The translations under genes and the position numbers were made by a program. Shown here piece after piece: positions 1 through 6,993 of a stretch of 11,092 bases of DNA. Every line of letters begins with the position of its first letter. Position 1 is the first letter of the stretch. The notes below the pieces were generated by a model. The model was given only the letters and a program-made list of their open reading frames with translations, did not search any database and was not told the DNA's origin. Source of the DNA: Alphaproteobacteria bacterium (GTDB lineage Bacteria; Pseudomonadota; Alphaproteobacteria; Rickettsiales; JAFLCR01); the NCBI GenBank assembly GCA_017302755.1, contig JAFLCR010000061.1:1-11092 (forward strand), read 5' to 3'.

Positions 1-95
1 AGCATCACGCCCGCCCCGCTGCGGAAGGTCAGGTATTTGAACAGATTGAACAGCTGCCACTGCTCGCCAAGCGGGGCCAGGAGGTTATAGAGCAT
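1..95 (-). CDS. mraY: MraY, phospho-N-acetylmuramoyl-pentapeptide-transferase (N-terminal part only)
   Basis: MraY is the integral membrane enzyme that transfers phospho-MurNAc-pentapeptide from UDP to undecaprenyl phosphate, giving lipid I. Only the first 31 or so codons are present; the gene continues beyond the left edge. The visible residues begin MLYNLLAPLGEQW and include a phenylalanine-rich stretch ending KYLTFRSGAG, which matches the typical MraY N-terminus (MLYxLLxPL, then FRYITFR-like). The ATG at 95 is preceded by AGCGAGGGAAC, a possible though slightly distant ribosome binding site. The start lies 30 nt after the murF stop, the usual dcw order, so it is probably cotranscribed with murF. 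Confidence 0.93.
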   Translation of the reverse strand, partial: MLYNLLAPLGEQWQLFNLFKYLTFRSGAGVM

Positions 96-125
96 GAATC
101 CGTGTTCCCTCGCTATGGCGCATTG

Positions 126-1535
126 TCACCCTGCTTTTCTCCCCTTGCCGTTTGCCGCCCGCACCGCTTCCGCGACTTTTTCCATCTTCATGCTGTGCGA
201 GCCTTTGACCAGCAGCGTATCACCCGGCCCAAGCAAGCCAAGCATTTTTTCCGCGAGCCTTCCCGAATCCTCCGCATGCGCGCCGCGCCGCGCCGACGGC
301 AGGGCTTCGCGAAGGGCTGCCATGTCTTTTCCCACCGTATGCACCACGTCGACGCCGGCGTTCAGCGCGTCTTCGGCAAGCGCGGCGTGCAGCTTCGGCG
401 CGTCCCTGCCCAGCTCCTTCATATCGCCGAGCGCAGCGTGCACGCGGCCGCTCATCCCGTTCTCCGCATGCAGCCGCGCCGCCGTGATCATCGCCGCGCG
501 AATGGAGGGCGGGCTGGCGTTGTAGCTGTCGTCGATCAGCTGAATATCGCCCCCCTTCCACGCTAGGCGCTCCACCCGTCCGCGCCCGTCAGGCTCGCTG
601 AACGCCGCCAGCGCCGTCGCCGCTTTCTTCACATCCAGCCCCGCCGCCTTCACCGCCAGCAATACGGCAAGGCTGTTCATCGCCCATTGCGTTCCGCTCG
701 CGCTGAGCCGGTAACGGAGCGTTTCACCCTCGATGACCGCCTCCACCACCAAGCCGCCGCCTTCCCCCTTGCAGGAAAGCAGCTGCGCCGAAGCCTGGCT
801 CTTTTCGGAAAAACCGTAGATCCGCGTCACTCCGCACGCCTGCGCCGCCGCCTTGAGCCGCGCAACATGCGGATTGTCGAAAGGCAGCACGATCGCCCCG
901 CCTTCCATGATGCCCTCGGCGATCTCCGCCTTCGCATCGGCGATTCCCGCCTCGGATTCGAAAAACTCCAGATGCACCGGCGCCACCGTGGTGATCACAC
1001 CGACATGGGGCCGAACCTGCTTCGTAAGCGCGCGGATCTCGCCCGCATGGTTCATACCCATCTCGAAAATGCCGAACTTCGCCTGCGGCGGCAGATTGGC
1101 GAGCATCAGCGGCACGCCGTAATGATTGTTGAGGTTGCCGCGCGTGGCGAAGGTTTCCCCGAAGGCGGAAAACGCGATCTTCAGCATTTCCTTGGTGCCC
1201 GTTTTGCCGACGCTTCCCGTCAGCCCGAGCACCGTACCCTTGAATCTCTCCCGCGCCGCCTTCCCCAGTCCTTCCAGCGCGCGATGCGTATCCTCCACAA
1301 TGATCAGCGGCAACCCCGCGTCCTTCACCTCGTGATCGACCACCGCCGCCGCCGCGCCCTTCTCCCGCGCACCGGCCAGATAAGCGTGCCCGTCCATATT
1401 TTCCCCGCGCAGCGCAACGAACAGTTCGCCCGTGCCGAGCGTGCGCGTATCGATCGACACGCCAGTGGCAGCAAACGCCCCCGTCGCCTTCCCGCCCGTC
1501 GCCGCCACCGCGTCTTTCTCGTTCCACTGCGTCAC
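126..1535 (-). CDS. murF: MurF, UDP-N-acetylmuramoyl-tripeptide--D-alanyl-D-alanine ligase
   Basis: MurF is the cytoplasmic ATP-dependent ligase that adds D-Ala-D-Ala to UDP-MurNAc-tripeptide, the last soluble step of peptidoglycan precursor synthesis. The 469-residue protein has the usual Mur ligase layout. An N-terminal UDP-substrate domain contains SIDTRTL (about 27-33). The central ATPase has the P-loop GSVGKTG (107-113), NLNNHYG (134-140) and FEMGMNHAGEI (157-167). The C-terminal domain has DDSYNASP (335-342). The start codon is GTG at 1535, sharing GTGA with the murE stop. It is preceded by a strong AAGGAGGTGG ribosome binding site inside the end of murE, so translation is probably coupled. 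Length and motifs are normal for the family. Confidence 0.97.
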   Translation of the reverse strand: MTQWNEKDAVAATGGKATGAFAATGVSIDTRTLGTGELFVALRGENMDGHAYLAGAREKGAAAAVVDHEVKDAGLPLIIVEDTHRALEGLGKAARERFKGTVLGLTGSVGKTGTKEMLKIAFSAFGETFATRGNLNNHYGVPLMLANLPPQAKFGIFEMGMNHAGEIRALTKQVRPHVGVITTVAPVHLEFFESEAGIADAKAEIAEGIMEGGAIVLPFDNPHVARLKAAAQACGVTRIYGFSEKSQASAQLLSCKGEGGGLVVEAVIEGETLRYRLSASGTQWAMNSLAVLLAVKAAGLDVKKAATALAAFSEPDGRGRVERLAWKGGDIQLIDDSYNASPPSIRAAMITAARLHAENGMSGRVHAALGDMKELGRDAPKLHAALAEDALNAGVDVVHTVGKDMAALREALPSARRGAHAEDSGRLAEKMLGLLGPGDTLLVKGSHSMKMEKVAEAVRAANGKGRKAG

Positions 1536-2953
1536 GCGGCCACCTCCTTCAGCGCATCTTCGGCTTCTTTCACGTCGTCGAACGGCAGCACCCTGCTTCC
1601 CACGATCTGTTCCTTCTCGTGTCCCTTGCCGGCAATCACCAGCACGTCGCCCTCGCGCATCTTCCGCACCGCATGGCGAATCGCCTCGCGCCGGTCGCCG
1701 ATCTCCTCGGCGTCCGGGCAGCCTATTTTCACCGCCGCGCGGATCGCCTCCGGCGATTCGCTTCGGGGGTTATCGTCTGTGACAATGACGGCATCCGCCA
1801 ACTCCGCCGCGATCTTTCCCATCGGTTCGCGCTTCATCGCATCGCGATCCCCGCCGCAACCGAACACCACGCCAAGCTTTCCCTTCGTATGCGCGCGCAG
1901 CGCCGTCAGCACATTCCTGAGCGCGCCCGGCGTATGCGCGTAATCGACGAACACCGCCTTATCACCGATTACTTTCTCAAGCCTCCCCGGCACGGCGCTG
2001 ACCCGATGCGCCGCCGCCACGGCCTCCTCGATGGTCGCCCCACAGGCATGCGCCAGCCCGATGGCGGTCACGATGTTCCACGCCTGAAAATGCCCATAAA
2101 CCGGAAGCAGAATCTCATAACCCTTCCCGAATGCGTCCAGCTTCAGGGCGATCCCTTCCGGCTGCGGCGCGATGCGCTCGAGCCGCAAATCCACCCCTTC
2201 CTTTTCCCCGAAAGTGATCGCCTTTCTGCACATGGGCACCAGCCGCGCGCCATAGGCGTCATCGGCATTGATGACTGCCGCGCCGTCGAGCAGCTCCGTA
2301 AAGAGCCGTGCCTTACAGCTGAAATAAGACTCCATGTTCTTGTGGTAATCCAGATGTTCGGGCGTAAGGTTCGTGAACGCCGCCGCCTTCACCTTCACCC
2401 CGTCCATGCGGTGCTGCTCGATGCCGATGCTGGACGCCTCCATCACCGCGTGCGTCACCCCCGATTGTTTCACTTCCGCCAACACGCGCTGCAGCAGCAC
2501 CGGGTCGGGCGTCGTATTGAGCTTGGGATAGTCGAGGGCAGCATCCTTCTCCACCACACCGAGCGTGCCGATGGACACCGCTTTTTTTCCCATCGCCGCC
2601 CACATCTGGCGCAGGAAATGCGCGGTCGAGGTCTTGCCGTCCGTGCCCGTTACCGCCGCGAGCGCCTCCGGCTGCGCGCCAAACCACGCCGCCGCCGCGA
2701 GCGCCGCGAACCGGCGCGGCTCGGGCGTATCGATCTCCATCCCCTTCCCCGCCACCGCGGCAACGCCTTTGGCCTTCGCATCTTGCGCAAACTGCGCGCC
2801 GTCCGTTTTCGCGCCCGGAATGGCAATGAATAAATCCCCCTGCTTCACCTGCCGCGAATCGATCGCGATGCCTGTAATCTCAACCGTGGGAAGGGAGTCT
2901 GCATTTCGGCAGAGGTTTTTAGGAAGCTTCTGAATCAGGTCAGTAAGAAACAA
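1532..2953 (-). CDS. murE: MurE, UDP-N-acetylmuramoyl-L-alanyl-D-glutamate--2,6-diaminopimelate ligase
   Basis: MurE is the cytoplasmic ligase that adds the third peptide residue to UDP-MurNAc-L-Ala-D-Glu. Using a TTG start at 2953 gives 473 residues, normal for the family. Visible motifs are IDSRQV (31-36), the P-loop GTDGKTS (103-109, Asp where Asn is more usual), the KARLF segment whose lysine (about 214) fits the carbamylated Lys, DYAHTP (337-342) and DNPR (394-397). DNPR is the known signature for meso-diaminopimelate specificity. The frame stays open upstream to an ATG at 3067, but that start would overlap ftsI by about 128 nt and add a residue-poor, non-homologous-looking leader. TTG at 2953 has GGGGA upstream and overlaps the ftsI end by 14 nt. 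No ATG or GTG start fits the expected N-terminus. Confidence 0.95.
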   Translation of the reverse strand: MFLTDLIQKLPKNLCRNADSLPTVEITGIAIDSRQVKQGDLFIAIPGAKTDGAQFAQDAKAKGVAAVAGKGMEIDTPEPRRFAALAAAAWFGAQPEALAAVTGTDGKTSTAHFLRQMWAAMGKKAVSIGTLGVVEKDAALDYPKLNTTPDPVLLQRVLAEVKQSGVTHAVMEASSIGIEQHRMDGVKVKAAAFTNLTPEHLDYHKNMESYFSCKARLFTELLDGAAVINADDAYGARLVPMCRKAITFGEKEGVDLRLERIAPQPEGIALKLDAFGKGYEILLPVYGHFQAWNIVTAIGLAHACGATIEEAVAAAHRVSAVPGRLEKVIGDKAVFVDYAHTPGALRNVLTALRAHTKGKLGVVFGCGGDRDAMKREPMGKIAAELADAVIVTDDNPRSESPEAIRAAVKIGCPDAEEIGDRREAIRHAVRKMREGDVLVIAGKGHEKEQIVGSRVLPFDDVKEAEDALKEVAA

Positions 2954-4802
2954 GTTTGATTCCCCGTTGCATCGGCCTGTCCGTCTTGGCGGCGACCTTC
3001 TCGGAAGGCACCGCCTGCGAGGCAGGCAACTCCAACAGTTTTGTAAGCTGCGGGTCGTTTTCGTCAACGGGTTTAACGCCGAGCATCGGCGCGATGCGAC
3101 CGATCACGCGCGAAGCGGTCGGCGCGGCGGTCCAACCGCCGGTGGCATAGCCGTACGTGCTGGCATTGCCCTTAGGTTCATCAAGCATCACCAGCATCAC
3201 ATAGCGCGGCGCGTGCATGGGAAAGGCGCAGACGAACGACGACATCAGCGCCTTGCGGTTATACCCGCCCGCGCCCACTTTTTCCGCCGTGCCCGTCTTG
3301 CCGCCGACCACATAGCCCACCGCCTTCGCCTTCGAGCCGGTGCCGTCCTCCACCACCAGGCGGAACAGGCGGCGCATCATGTCGGAGGTTTTTTCGGAGA
3401 TCACCCGGTCGCCCTTCCCCACCTCGCCATTGGCCCCTTTCACCAATGTCAGCGGCAACAGCACGCCGCCGTTTACCATCGCGCTCACGCCGCGCACCAC
3501 ATGCAGCGGCGAGACGGACATGCCGTGGCCAAAGGAAATCGTGATCGTGCTAAGTTCCTTCCACTCCGCAGGATAGAGCGGCGAGGCTTTTTCCGGCAAT
3601 TCGATATCCACCGGCTCCATCAGCCCGAGTTTCCTGAGAAACTCTTTCTGCTTTTCCGTGCCTTGCTGCAGCGCCATGCGCGCGGTGCCGATATTCGAGG
3701 AATGCTTGAAGATCTCCGCCACCGTCAGCCAGCGGTTTTCGGGGTGCGAATCGTGAATCTTGAAATTGGCATATTCGAGCGGCCGCGTCGCATCATAGCC
3801 GCTGAAGATATTCGCCTTTCCCGAATCGAGCGCCATGGCCGTGGTGAACGCCTTGAAGGTCGACCCCATCTCATAGACGCCCAGCGAATTGCGGTTGAAG
3901 CGCGTCTTCGCGTCGGCGGTCGGGAAATGCGGATCGAAATCGGGCAGGCTTACCATGCCGACGATTTCGCCGTTCGTGGCGTCCATCACCAGGCCGGAGC
4001 CGCCGATGGCGTTAAATTCCTTCATTGCGCGGGAAATCTCGTCCCTCAGCACGTGCTGCACGCGCATGTCGAGCGAAAGCGCCAGCGGCGACGCCTGCTT
4101 CTCAAGCATGGGCTCCAGGCTTTTCTCGGCGCCCGAAAGCCCCTTATTGTCCACGCCCACATAGCCCACCACATGCGAGAACAATTCCTTGTATGGATAG
4201 ACGCGCCGCTGCTCGACCTGAAAATAAAGCCCCGGAATGCCGAGCGCGTTCACCTCGTACTGCTCCTTGGGCGTCAGGTTGCGCTTGATCCACACGAAGC
4301 CGCGCTTCTCGGAAAGTTTTTTGGTGAGCTCCTTCACGCCGAGGCCGGGCAGCACGCGCGCGAGGTTCGCCGCATCCTCCCTCTGGTCGCGGATTTCTTT
4401 GGGTTTCACGTAGAGCGACGCCGTGGAAAGATCGGTCGCGAGCACCTCGCCGTTGCGATCCACGATATCCGCCCTGACCGGCAACACGCCCGCCGCAGCC
4501 TTGGTGTCGGCGCTCGCCGAAGCAACGGGCTTCTCCGGCCGCAGCAATCCCGTTTCCACCAGCTTCACGCCGATCACGCCGAACGCAAATAAAAACACCA
4601 CGCTTCCCGCCATCAGCCGCGACCGGCAATGCGCCACCGCCGTCTCATAGCGCATCTGGCAGGCTGGCAGGTTCCGCTTGTGCCGCACTTTCTCCGGCAG
4701 CCTGGCATGGGGGCGCTCCGGCTCGGGGCCAATGATCTCCCACGATGCCGCGACCGGCACGCCTTCAAACAGATCGCGAATCGCCCCCTTGGATTGCTTC
4801 AT
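2940..4802 (-). CDS. ftsI: FtsI (PBP3), septal peptidoglycan D,D-transpeptidase
   Basis: FtsI is the class B penicillin-binding protein that cross-links septal peptidoglycan with FtsW and the FtsQLB complex. The 620-residue product has a long cytoplasmic N-terminus (about 1-62), one membrane segment (about 64-83, GSVVFLFAFGVIG), a periplasmic dimerisation domain beginning near VLPVRADIVDRNG (106-118), and the transpeptidase domain. All three active-site motifs are present: STFK with catalytic Ser314, SSN (368-370) and KTG (502-504). The ATG at 4802 is 11 nt after the ftsL stop, with a GGTGAG-like ribosome binding site overlapping the end of ftsL, so the two are probably coupled. The tail after about 580 is polar and variable. 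A PBP2 identity is less likely given the position between ftsL and murE. Confidence 0.96.
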   Translation of the reverse strand: MKQSKGAIRDLFEGVPVAASWEIIGPEPERPHARLPEKVRHKRNLPACQMRYETAVAHCRSRLMAGSVVFLFAFGVIGVKLVETGLLRPEKPVASASADTKAAAGVLPVRADIVDRNGEVLATDLSTASLYVKPKEIRDQREDAANLARVLPGLGVKELTKKLSEKRGFVWIKRNLTPKEQYEVNALGIPGLYFQVEQRRVYPYKELFSHVVGYVGVDNKGLSGAEKSLEPMLEKQASPLALSLDMRVQHVLRDEISRAMKEFNAIGGSGLVMDATNGEIVGMVSLPDFDPHFPTADAKTRFNRNSLGVYEMGSTFKAFTTAMALDSGKANIFSGYDATRPLEYANFKIHDSHPENRWLTVAEIFKHSSNIGTARMALQQGTEKQKEFLRKLGLMEPVDIELPEKASPLYPAEWKELSTITISFGHGMSVSPLHVVRGVSAMVNGGVLLPLTLVKGANGEVGKGDRVISEKTSDMMRRLFRLVVEDGTGSKAKAVGYVVGGKTGTAEKVGAGGYNRKALMSSFVCAFPMHAPRYVMLVMLDEPKGNASTYGYATGGWTAAPTASRVIGRIAPMLGVKPVDENDPQLTKLLELPASQAVPSEKVAAKTDRPMQRGIKLVSY

Positions 4803-4813
4803 CGCTTAAGCGC

Positions 4814-5206
4814 TCACCTTTCACCGTTCCACGACACCGGGCTCGCGCCCTGAATCGATACCATCGGCACTTCACCGGGATTGTTCTCCATGCCCTGTGA
4901 CGGCGCGGGAACCGGCGCCTCCTTCGGCTGGGGATAGGGAATATCGCCCACCGACGCCAGAATCTGCGATGGCGCCATCACCTGCAGGCTCAAATGCCTG
5001 CGCGCGATTTCCTCAAGCCGCTCCGGACGCGCGAGATAAGCATATTCCGCACTCAACACACGCTGACGCTCTTTCTCCGAGACAATCTGCCCGCGCGTAT
5101 CGGCAAGCTCCATCCGCATCACCTCCACCTTGTTCTTAAGCAGGTACAGACCGTATGCGCTCACCACCAGCACCACCAGCCATGCAAAGCCCATGAGCCT
5201 AAACAT
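4814..5206 (-). CDS. ftsL: FtsL, cell division protein
   Basis: FtsL is a small bitopic membrane protein that forms the FtsQLB complex and helps activate FtsWI. This 130-residue product has a single membrane segment (about 5-22, MGFAWLVVLVVSAYGLYLL), then a charged coiled-coil-like stretch (about 23-60), and the segment YLARPERLEEIARRHL (about 57-72), typical of alphaproteobacterial FtsL. The C-terminus is proline-rich and low in complexity. I chose the ATG at 5206, preceded by AGGGGGCAAACG. The frame is open to an ATG at 5323, but that extension reads through a palindromic repeat and has no FtsL character. It lies between rsmH and ftsI as expected. Sequence conservation in this family is poor, so the assignment rests on topology, context and the PERLEEIARRHL motif. 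Confidence 0.9.
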   Translation of the reverse strand: MFRLMGFAWLVVLVVSAYGLYLLKNKVEVMRMELADTRGQIVSEKERQRVLSAEYAYLARPERLEEIARRHLSLQVMAPSQILASVGDIPYPQPKEAPVPAPSQGMENNPGEVPMVSIQGASPVSWNGER

Positions 5207-5342
5207 CGTTTGCCCCCTGCTTCGCGTTGCTTCGCAATGGAGCGCCGCCGTACGCGGCCTTCTTGTCATCAACCATCCCCCGGATGGTTGATGCCTGCGA
5301 AGCACGGCTGTCTTTTGTTCCATTCAAAGTGGTTATTTTCAT
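5199..5342 (-). CDS. Possible small ORF (47 residues) bridging rsmH and ftsL
   Basis: An ATG at 5342 overlaps the rsmH stop (TTATGA). The frame stays open for 47 codons and ends with a TAG that overlaps the first bases of ftsL (ATGTTTAG). A GGGGG tract 7-8 nt upstream could serve as a ribosome binding site. The predicted peptide begins MKITTLNGTKDS, is polar and basic, and has no membrane segment or motif I recognise. Most of it is encoded by a 12-bp hairpin and by a copy of the palindromic repeat family. It may be a chance frame through inserted palindromes, a translational coupling device between rsmH and ftsL, or a real small protein. I favour the first two. Confidence 0.25.
   Translation of the reverse strand: MKITTLNGTKDSRASQASTIRGMVDDKKAAYGGAPLRSNAKQGANDV
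5225..5259 (+). repeat. Palindromic repeat copy D (degenerate)
   Basis: This stretch contains TTGCTTCGCAA (a small hairpin), then ATGGAGCGCCGCCGTACG and a GC-rich second hairpin (GCCGC, loop CGTAC, GCGGC). It shares the ATGGAGCGCCGCCGT core with copy A at 6782-6852, in the same orientation, but lacks the GTTCGTT head. It sits about 20 nt upstream of the ftsL start codon, inside the transcribed rsmH-ftsL gap. Confidence 0.6.
5267..5293. repeat. Perfect 12-bp stem hairpin in the rsmH-ftsL gap
   Basis: CATCAACCATCC at 5267-5278 and its exact reverse complement at 5282-5293 are separated by a CCC loop. In the mRNA this is a very stable hairpin about 60-90 nt upstream of the ftsL start. It is not followed by a T-run in the transcribed direction, so a classical terminator is unlikely. 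It adjoins repeat copy D and may be part of the same insertion, or an mRNA processing or stability element. Confidence 0.75.
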
Positions 5343-6262
5343 AACCGAACCCCCATGCGCAGCTTCGCCGAACGCGCGCGGGGATTCGCGCCACACTCCT
5401 CCTGCGTCGGCAGCCGCTTTTCCGGTTTCGGCAGGGTGAACGTTGCCAGCCGCGCGGCCATTTCCGGCATATGGCGGTTGGCTTCGGAAGATGCCTTGCC
5501 GCTGCGCTCCTGCAGGAAGCGCTTCACCATGCGGTCTTCGAGCGAATGGAACGACACCACCACCAGCCGCCCGCCCGGCACGAGCAGACGCTCCGCCGCT
5601 TCCAGCGCGCGCGAAAGCTCGCCCAGCTCGTCGTTCACGTGAATGCGGATCGCCTGAAACGTGCGCGTGGCGGGATGAATGCCATCCTTGCTGCGACGAA
5701 CCACGCGTGAAATCAGGCTTGCGAGTTCTTCCGTGGTTGTGAACTTCTTTTTCGCGCGATCCATCACCACCGCTTTCGCAATCACGCGAGACAGGCGCTC
5801 TTCGCCGTATTGGTAAATGATGTTCGCCAGCGCTTCTTCTTCGTAGGTGTTCACCACATCGGCAGCGGTGAGCAGCGCGGTTCTATCCATCCGCATATCG
5901 AGCGGCCCGCCAAAACGGAACGAGAAGCCGCGCTCCGGCGTATCGACCTGCATCGAGGAAACGCCGATATCGAGCACGACGCCATGCACGGCGTCGATGC
6001 CGATCTGTTTCAGCAGACGCTCCATGTCGCCGAAGGGACCTTGCAGAAACTCGAACCGCCCGGGATATTCCTTCATCAGCGCTTCCGCTTTCGCGCGCAC
6101 CGTGTCGTCGCGGTCGATGCCGATCACGCGGCAATCCGCCGCCTGCAACAGCGCCAGGCTGTAGCCGCCGTTGCCAAACGTGCCGTCCACGTAGATTTCG
6201 CCGTCTTTGGGACTCACCGCCTCCACCACTTCACGCAACATCACCGGAACGTGCGCGCTCAT
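5339..6262 (-). CDS. rsmH: RsmH (MraW), 16S rRNA (cytosine-1402 N4) methyltransferase
   Basis: RsmH is the S-adenosylmethionine-dependent enzyme that methylates N4 of C1402 in the decoding centre of 16S rRNA. The 307-residue length is normal. It begins HVPVMLREVVEAV. It has the SAM-binding motif DGTFGNGGYS (26-35), then LDIGVSSMQ (97-105), RGFSFRFGGPLDMRMD (111-126), and FHSLEDRMVKRF in the C-terminal part. All are hallmarks of the family. The ATG at 6262 overlaps the mraZ stop as ATGA, so translation is probably coupled to mraZ. An untranslated or poorly coding gap of 132 bp with palindromes separates it from ftsL, the loosest junction in this dcw block. Confidence 0.97.
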   Translation of the reverse strand: MSAHVPVMLREVVEAVSPKDGEIYVDGTFGNGGYSLALLQAADCRVIGIDRDDTVRAKAEALMKEYPGRFEFLQGPFGDMERLLKQIGIDAVHGVVLDIGVSSMQVDTPERGFSFRFGGPLDMRMDRTALLTAADVVNTYEEEALANIIYQYGEERLSRVIAKAVVMDRAKKKFTTTEELASLISRVVRRSKDGIHPATRTFQAIRIHVNDELGELSRALEAAERLLVPGGRLVVVSFHSLEDRMVKRFLQERSGKASSEANRHMPEMAARLATFTLPKPEKRLPTQEECGANPRARSAKLRMGVRL

Positions 6263-6738
6263 GTGGCGTCTCCCTTCCCCGCCAATCGCAGCGCGCCGCG
6301 TTTCGCTTTCGCCGCTTCTCGCGCTTTCGCCGCATACTCCGCGTAGGCTTTCGGCTCCCAGATTTCGAACGTCGCGCCTTTTCCGACGAAGGCCGCCTGT
6401 TCCGTAATACAGGCGGCCTCCATCAGTTCCTGCGGCAGCCCGACTCGCCCCTCGGGGTCGAAAGGGAGCTGCTGGCTGCCGCCAAGGATCGCGGTGGCGA
6501 ACGCATCGCGCTCATCCGAAAACGGATCGAGCGCATCGATGCTGTCGCTGAGTAATTGAATGCGCGCGAGCCCACACGCCTCGATGCAACTGTGCACGAA
6601 GGAACTGTAGGCCACGATGCCCTGAAAATTTTCGCCCTTAGGCGAGTCGGCGGTGAGCACGGCACGCCACGCCGCAGGCACGGAGACGCGGCCCTTGCGG
6701 TCCACTTTGTTGACATAGGTTGAAAGAAACAACGCCAC
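6259..6738 (-). CDS. mraZ: MraZ, transcriptional regulator of the dcw cluster
   Basis: MraZ is a ring-forming DNA-binding protein with two SpoVT/AbrB-like domains that represses its own dcw promoter in studied bacteria. The predicted 159-residue protein has the first domain near FLSTYVNKVDRKGRVSVPA (about 4-22) and the second near LPFDPEGRVGLP, followed by FEIWEP. Both repeats of the D-x-x-GR-V-x-x-P pattern are visible. I chose the GTG at 6738: it places FLSTYVNK at the family N-terminus and has GGGCGAGAAAGCA upstream. The frame is open to another GTG at 6816, but that extension would be encoded by a palindromic repeat and a second palindrome. The C-terminus overlaps rsmH by 4 bp. Confidence 0.93.
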   Translation of the reverse strand: MALFLSTYVNKVDRKGRVSVPAAWRAVLTADSPKGENFQGIVAYSSFVHSCIEACGLARIQLLSDSIDALDPFSDERDAFATAILGGSQQLPFDPEGRVGLPQELMEAACITEQAAFVGKGATFEIWEPKAYAEYAAKAREAAKAKRGALRLAGKGDAT

Positions 6739-6756
6739 TGCTTTCTCGCCCTGTTT

Positions 6757-6778
6757 ATTTCGCGGCGCGCCGCGAAAT
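6757..6778. promoter_or_regulatory. Perfect 22-bp palindrome before the mraZ ribosome binding site
   Basis: ATTTCGCGGCG is followed directly by its exact reverse complement. In the leader RNA it would fold into a GC-rich hairpin ending about 18 nt before the GTG start of mraZ, next to the GGGCGAGA ribosome binding site. It could limit initiation, or as DNA it could bind a dimeric regulator. Function is inferred only from position. Confidence 0.65.
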
Positions 6779-6781
6779 TTT

Positions 6782-6852
6782 GTTCGTTGCTCCCGCTGCG
6801 CCCCTTCGGGGCTCACATGGAGCGCCGCCGTGCGCGGCGGGCTGACGGCTCT
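6782..6852 (+). repeat. Palindromic repeat copy A
   Basis: The copy has a head GTTCGTTGCTCCC, a first hairpin GCCCC-TTC-GGGGC, the linker CTCACATGG, and a second hairpin CGCCGC-CGTGC-GCGGCG, ending GGGCTGACGGCTCT. The same order is found in the copies at 10531-10597 and 10600-10680 (opposite orientation) and, degenerated, at 5225-5259. It lies in the predicted mraZ leader. No RAYT transposase or other mobilising gene is in the window. Confidence 0.8.
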
Positions 6853-6993
6853 CTTTCGTTCCTTTCGCCATCCTGCCCGCTGGAACGCTCATCCCTCGCA
6901 GTGCCCGTTATTCCCACCCCCCCCCGGCGGGTTGCGGCTTTGTTGGAAAATCGGTCCCCACCGTTTGCCAGCCGCTTTTTCCCACCGGGTTTA

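Noticed and set aside
687..1943. Long plus-strand open frames across murF and murE, up to about 400 codons
   Set aside because: They lie opposite clear Mur ligase genes, are Arg/His-rich and low in plausibility, and arise from GC-rich codon bias on the coding strand.
3007..3030. Small inverted repeat CCTGC-GAG-GCAGG near the end of ftsI
   Set aside because: It is a 5-bp stem within coding sequence, easily expected by chance in GC-rich DNA and with no T-run.
2967..4592. 541-codon plus-strand frame opposite ftsI
   Set aside because: It is the antisense of a gene with all three penicillin-binding motifs. The peptide is very His/Arg-rich with no domain, as expected of a shadow frame.
6917..6925. 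Run of nine C in the mraZ leader, possible phase-variation tract
   Set aside because: It is not inside a gene or between promoter boxes, and the mraZ promoter is about 100 bp away, so length changes would have no obvious switch effect.
6913..6984. Further TGGG sequences on the minus strand (at 6913, 6957, 6981)
   Set aside because: Their spacing (44 and 24 bp) is not the 10-bp phase seen in the 6994-7069 row, so I did not count them as operator boxes.
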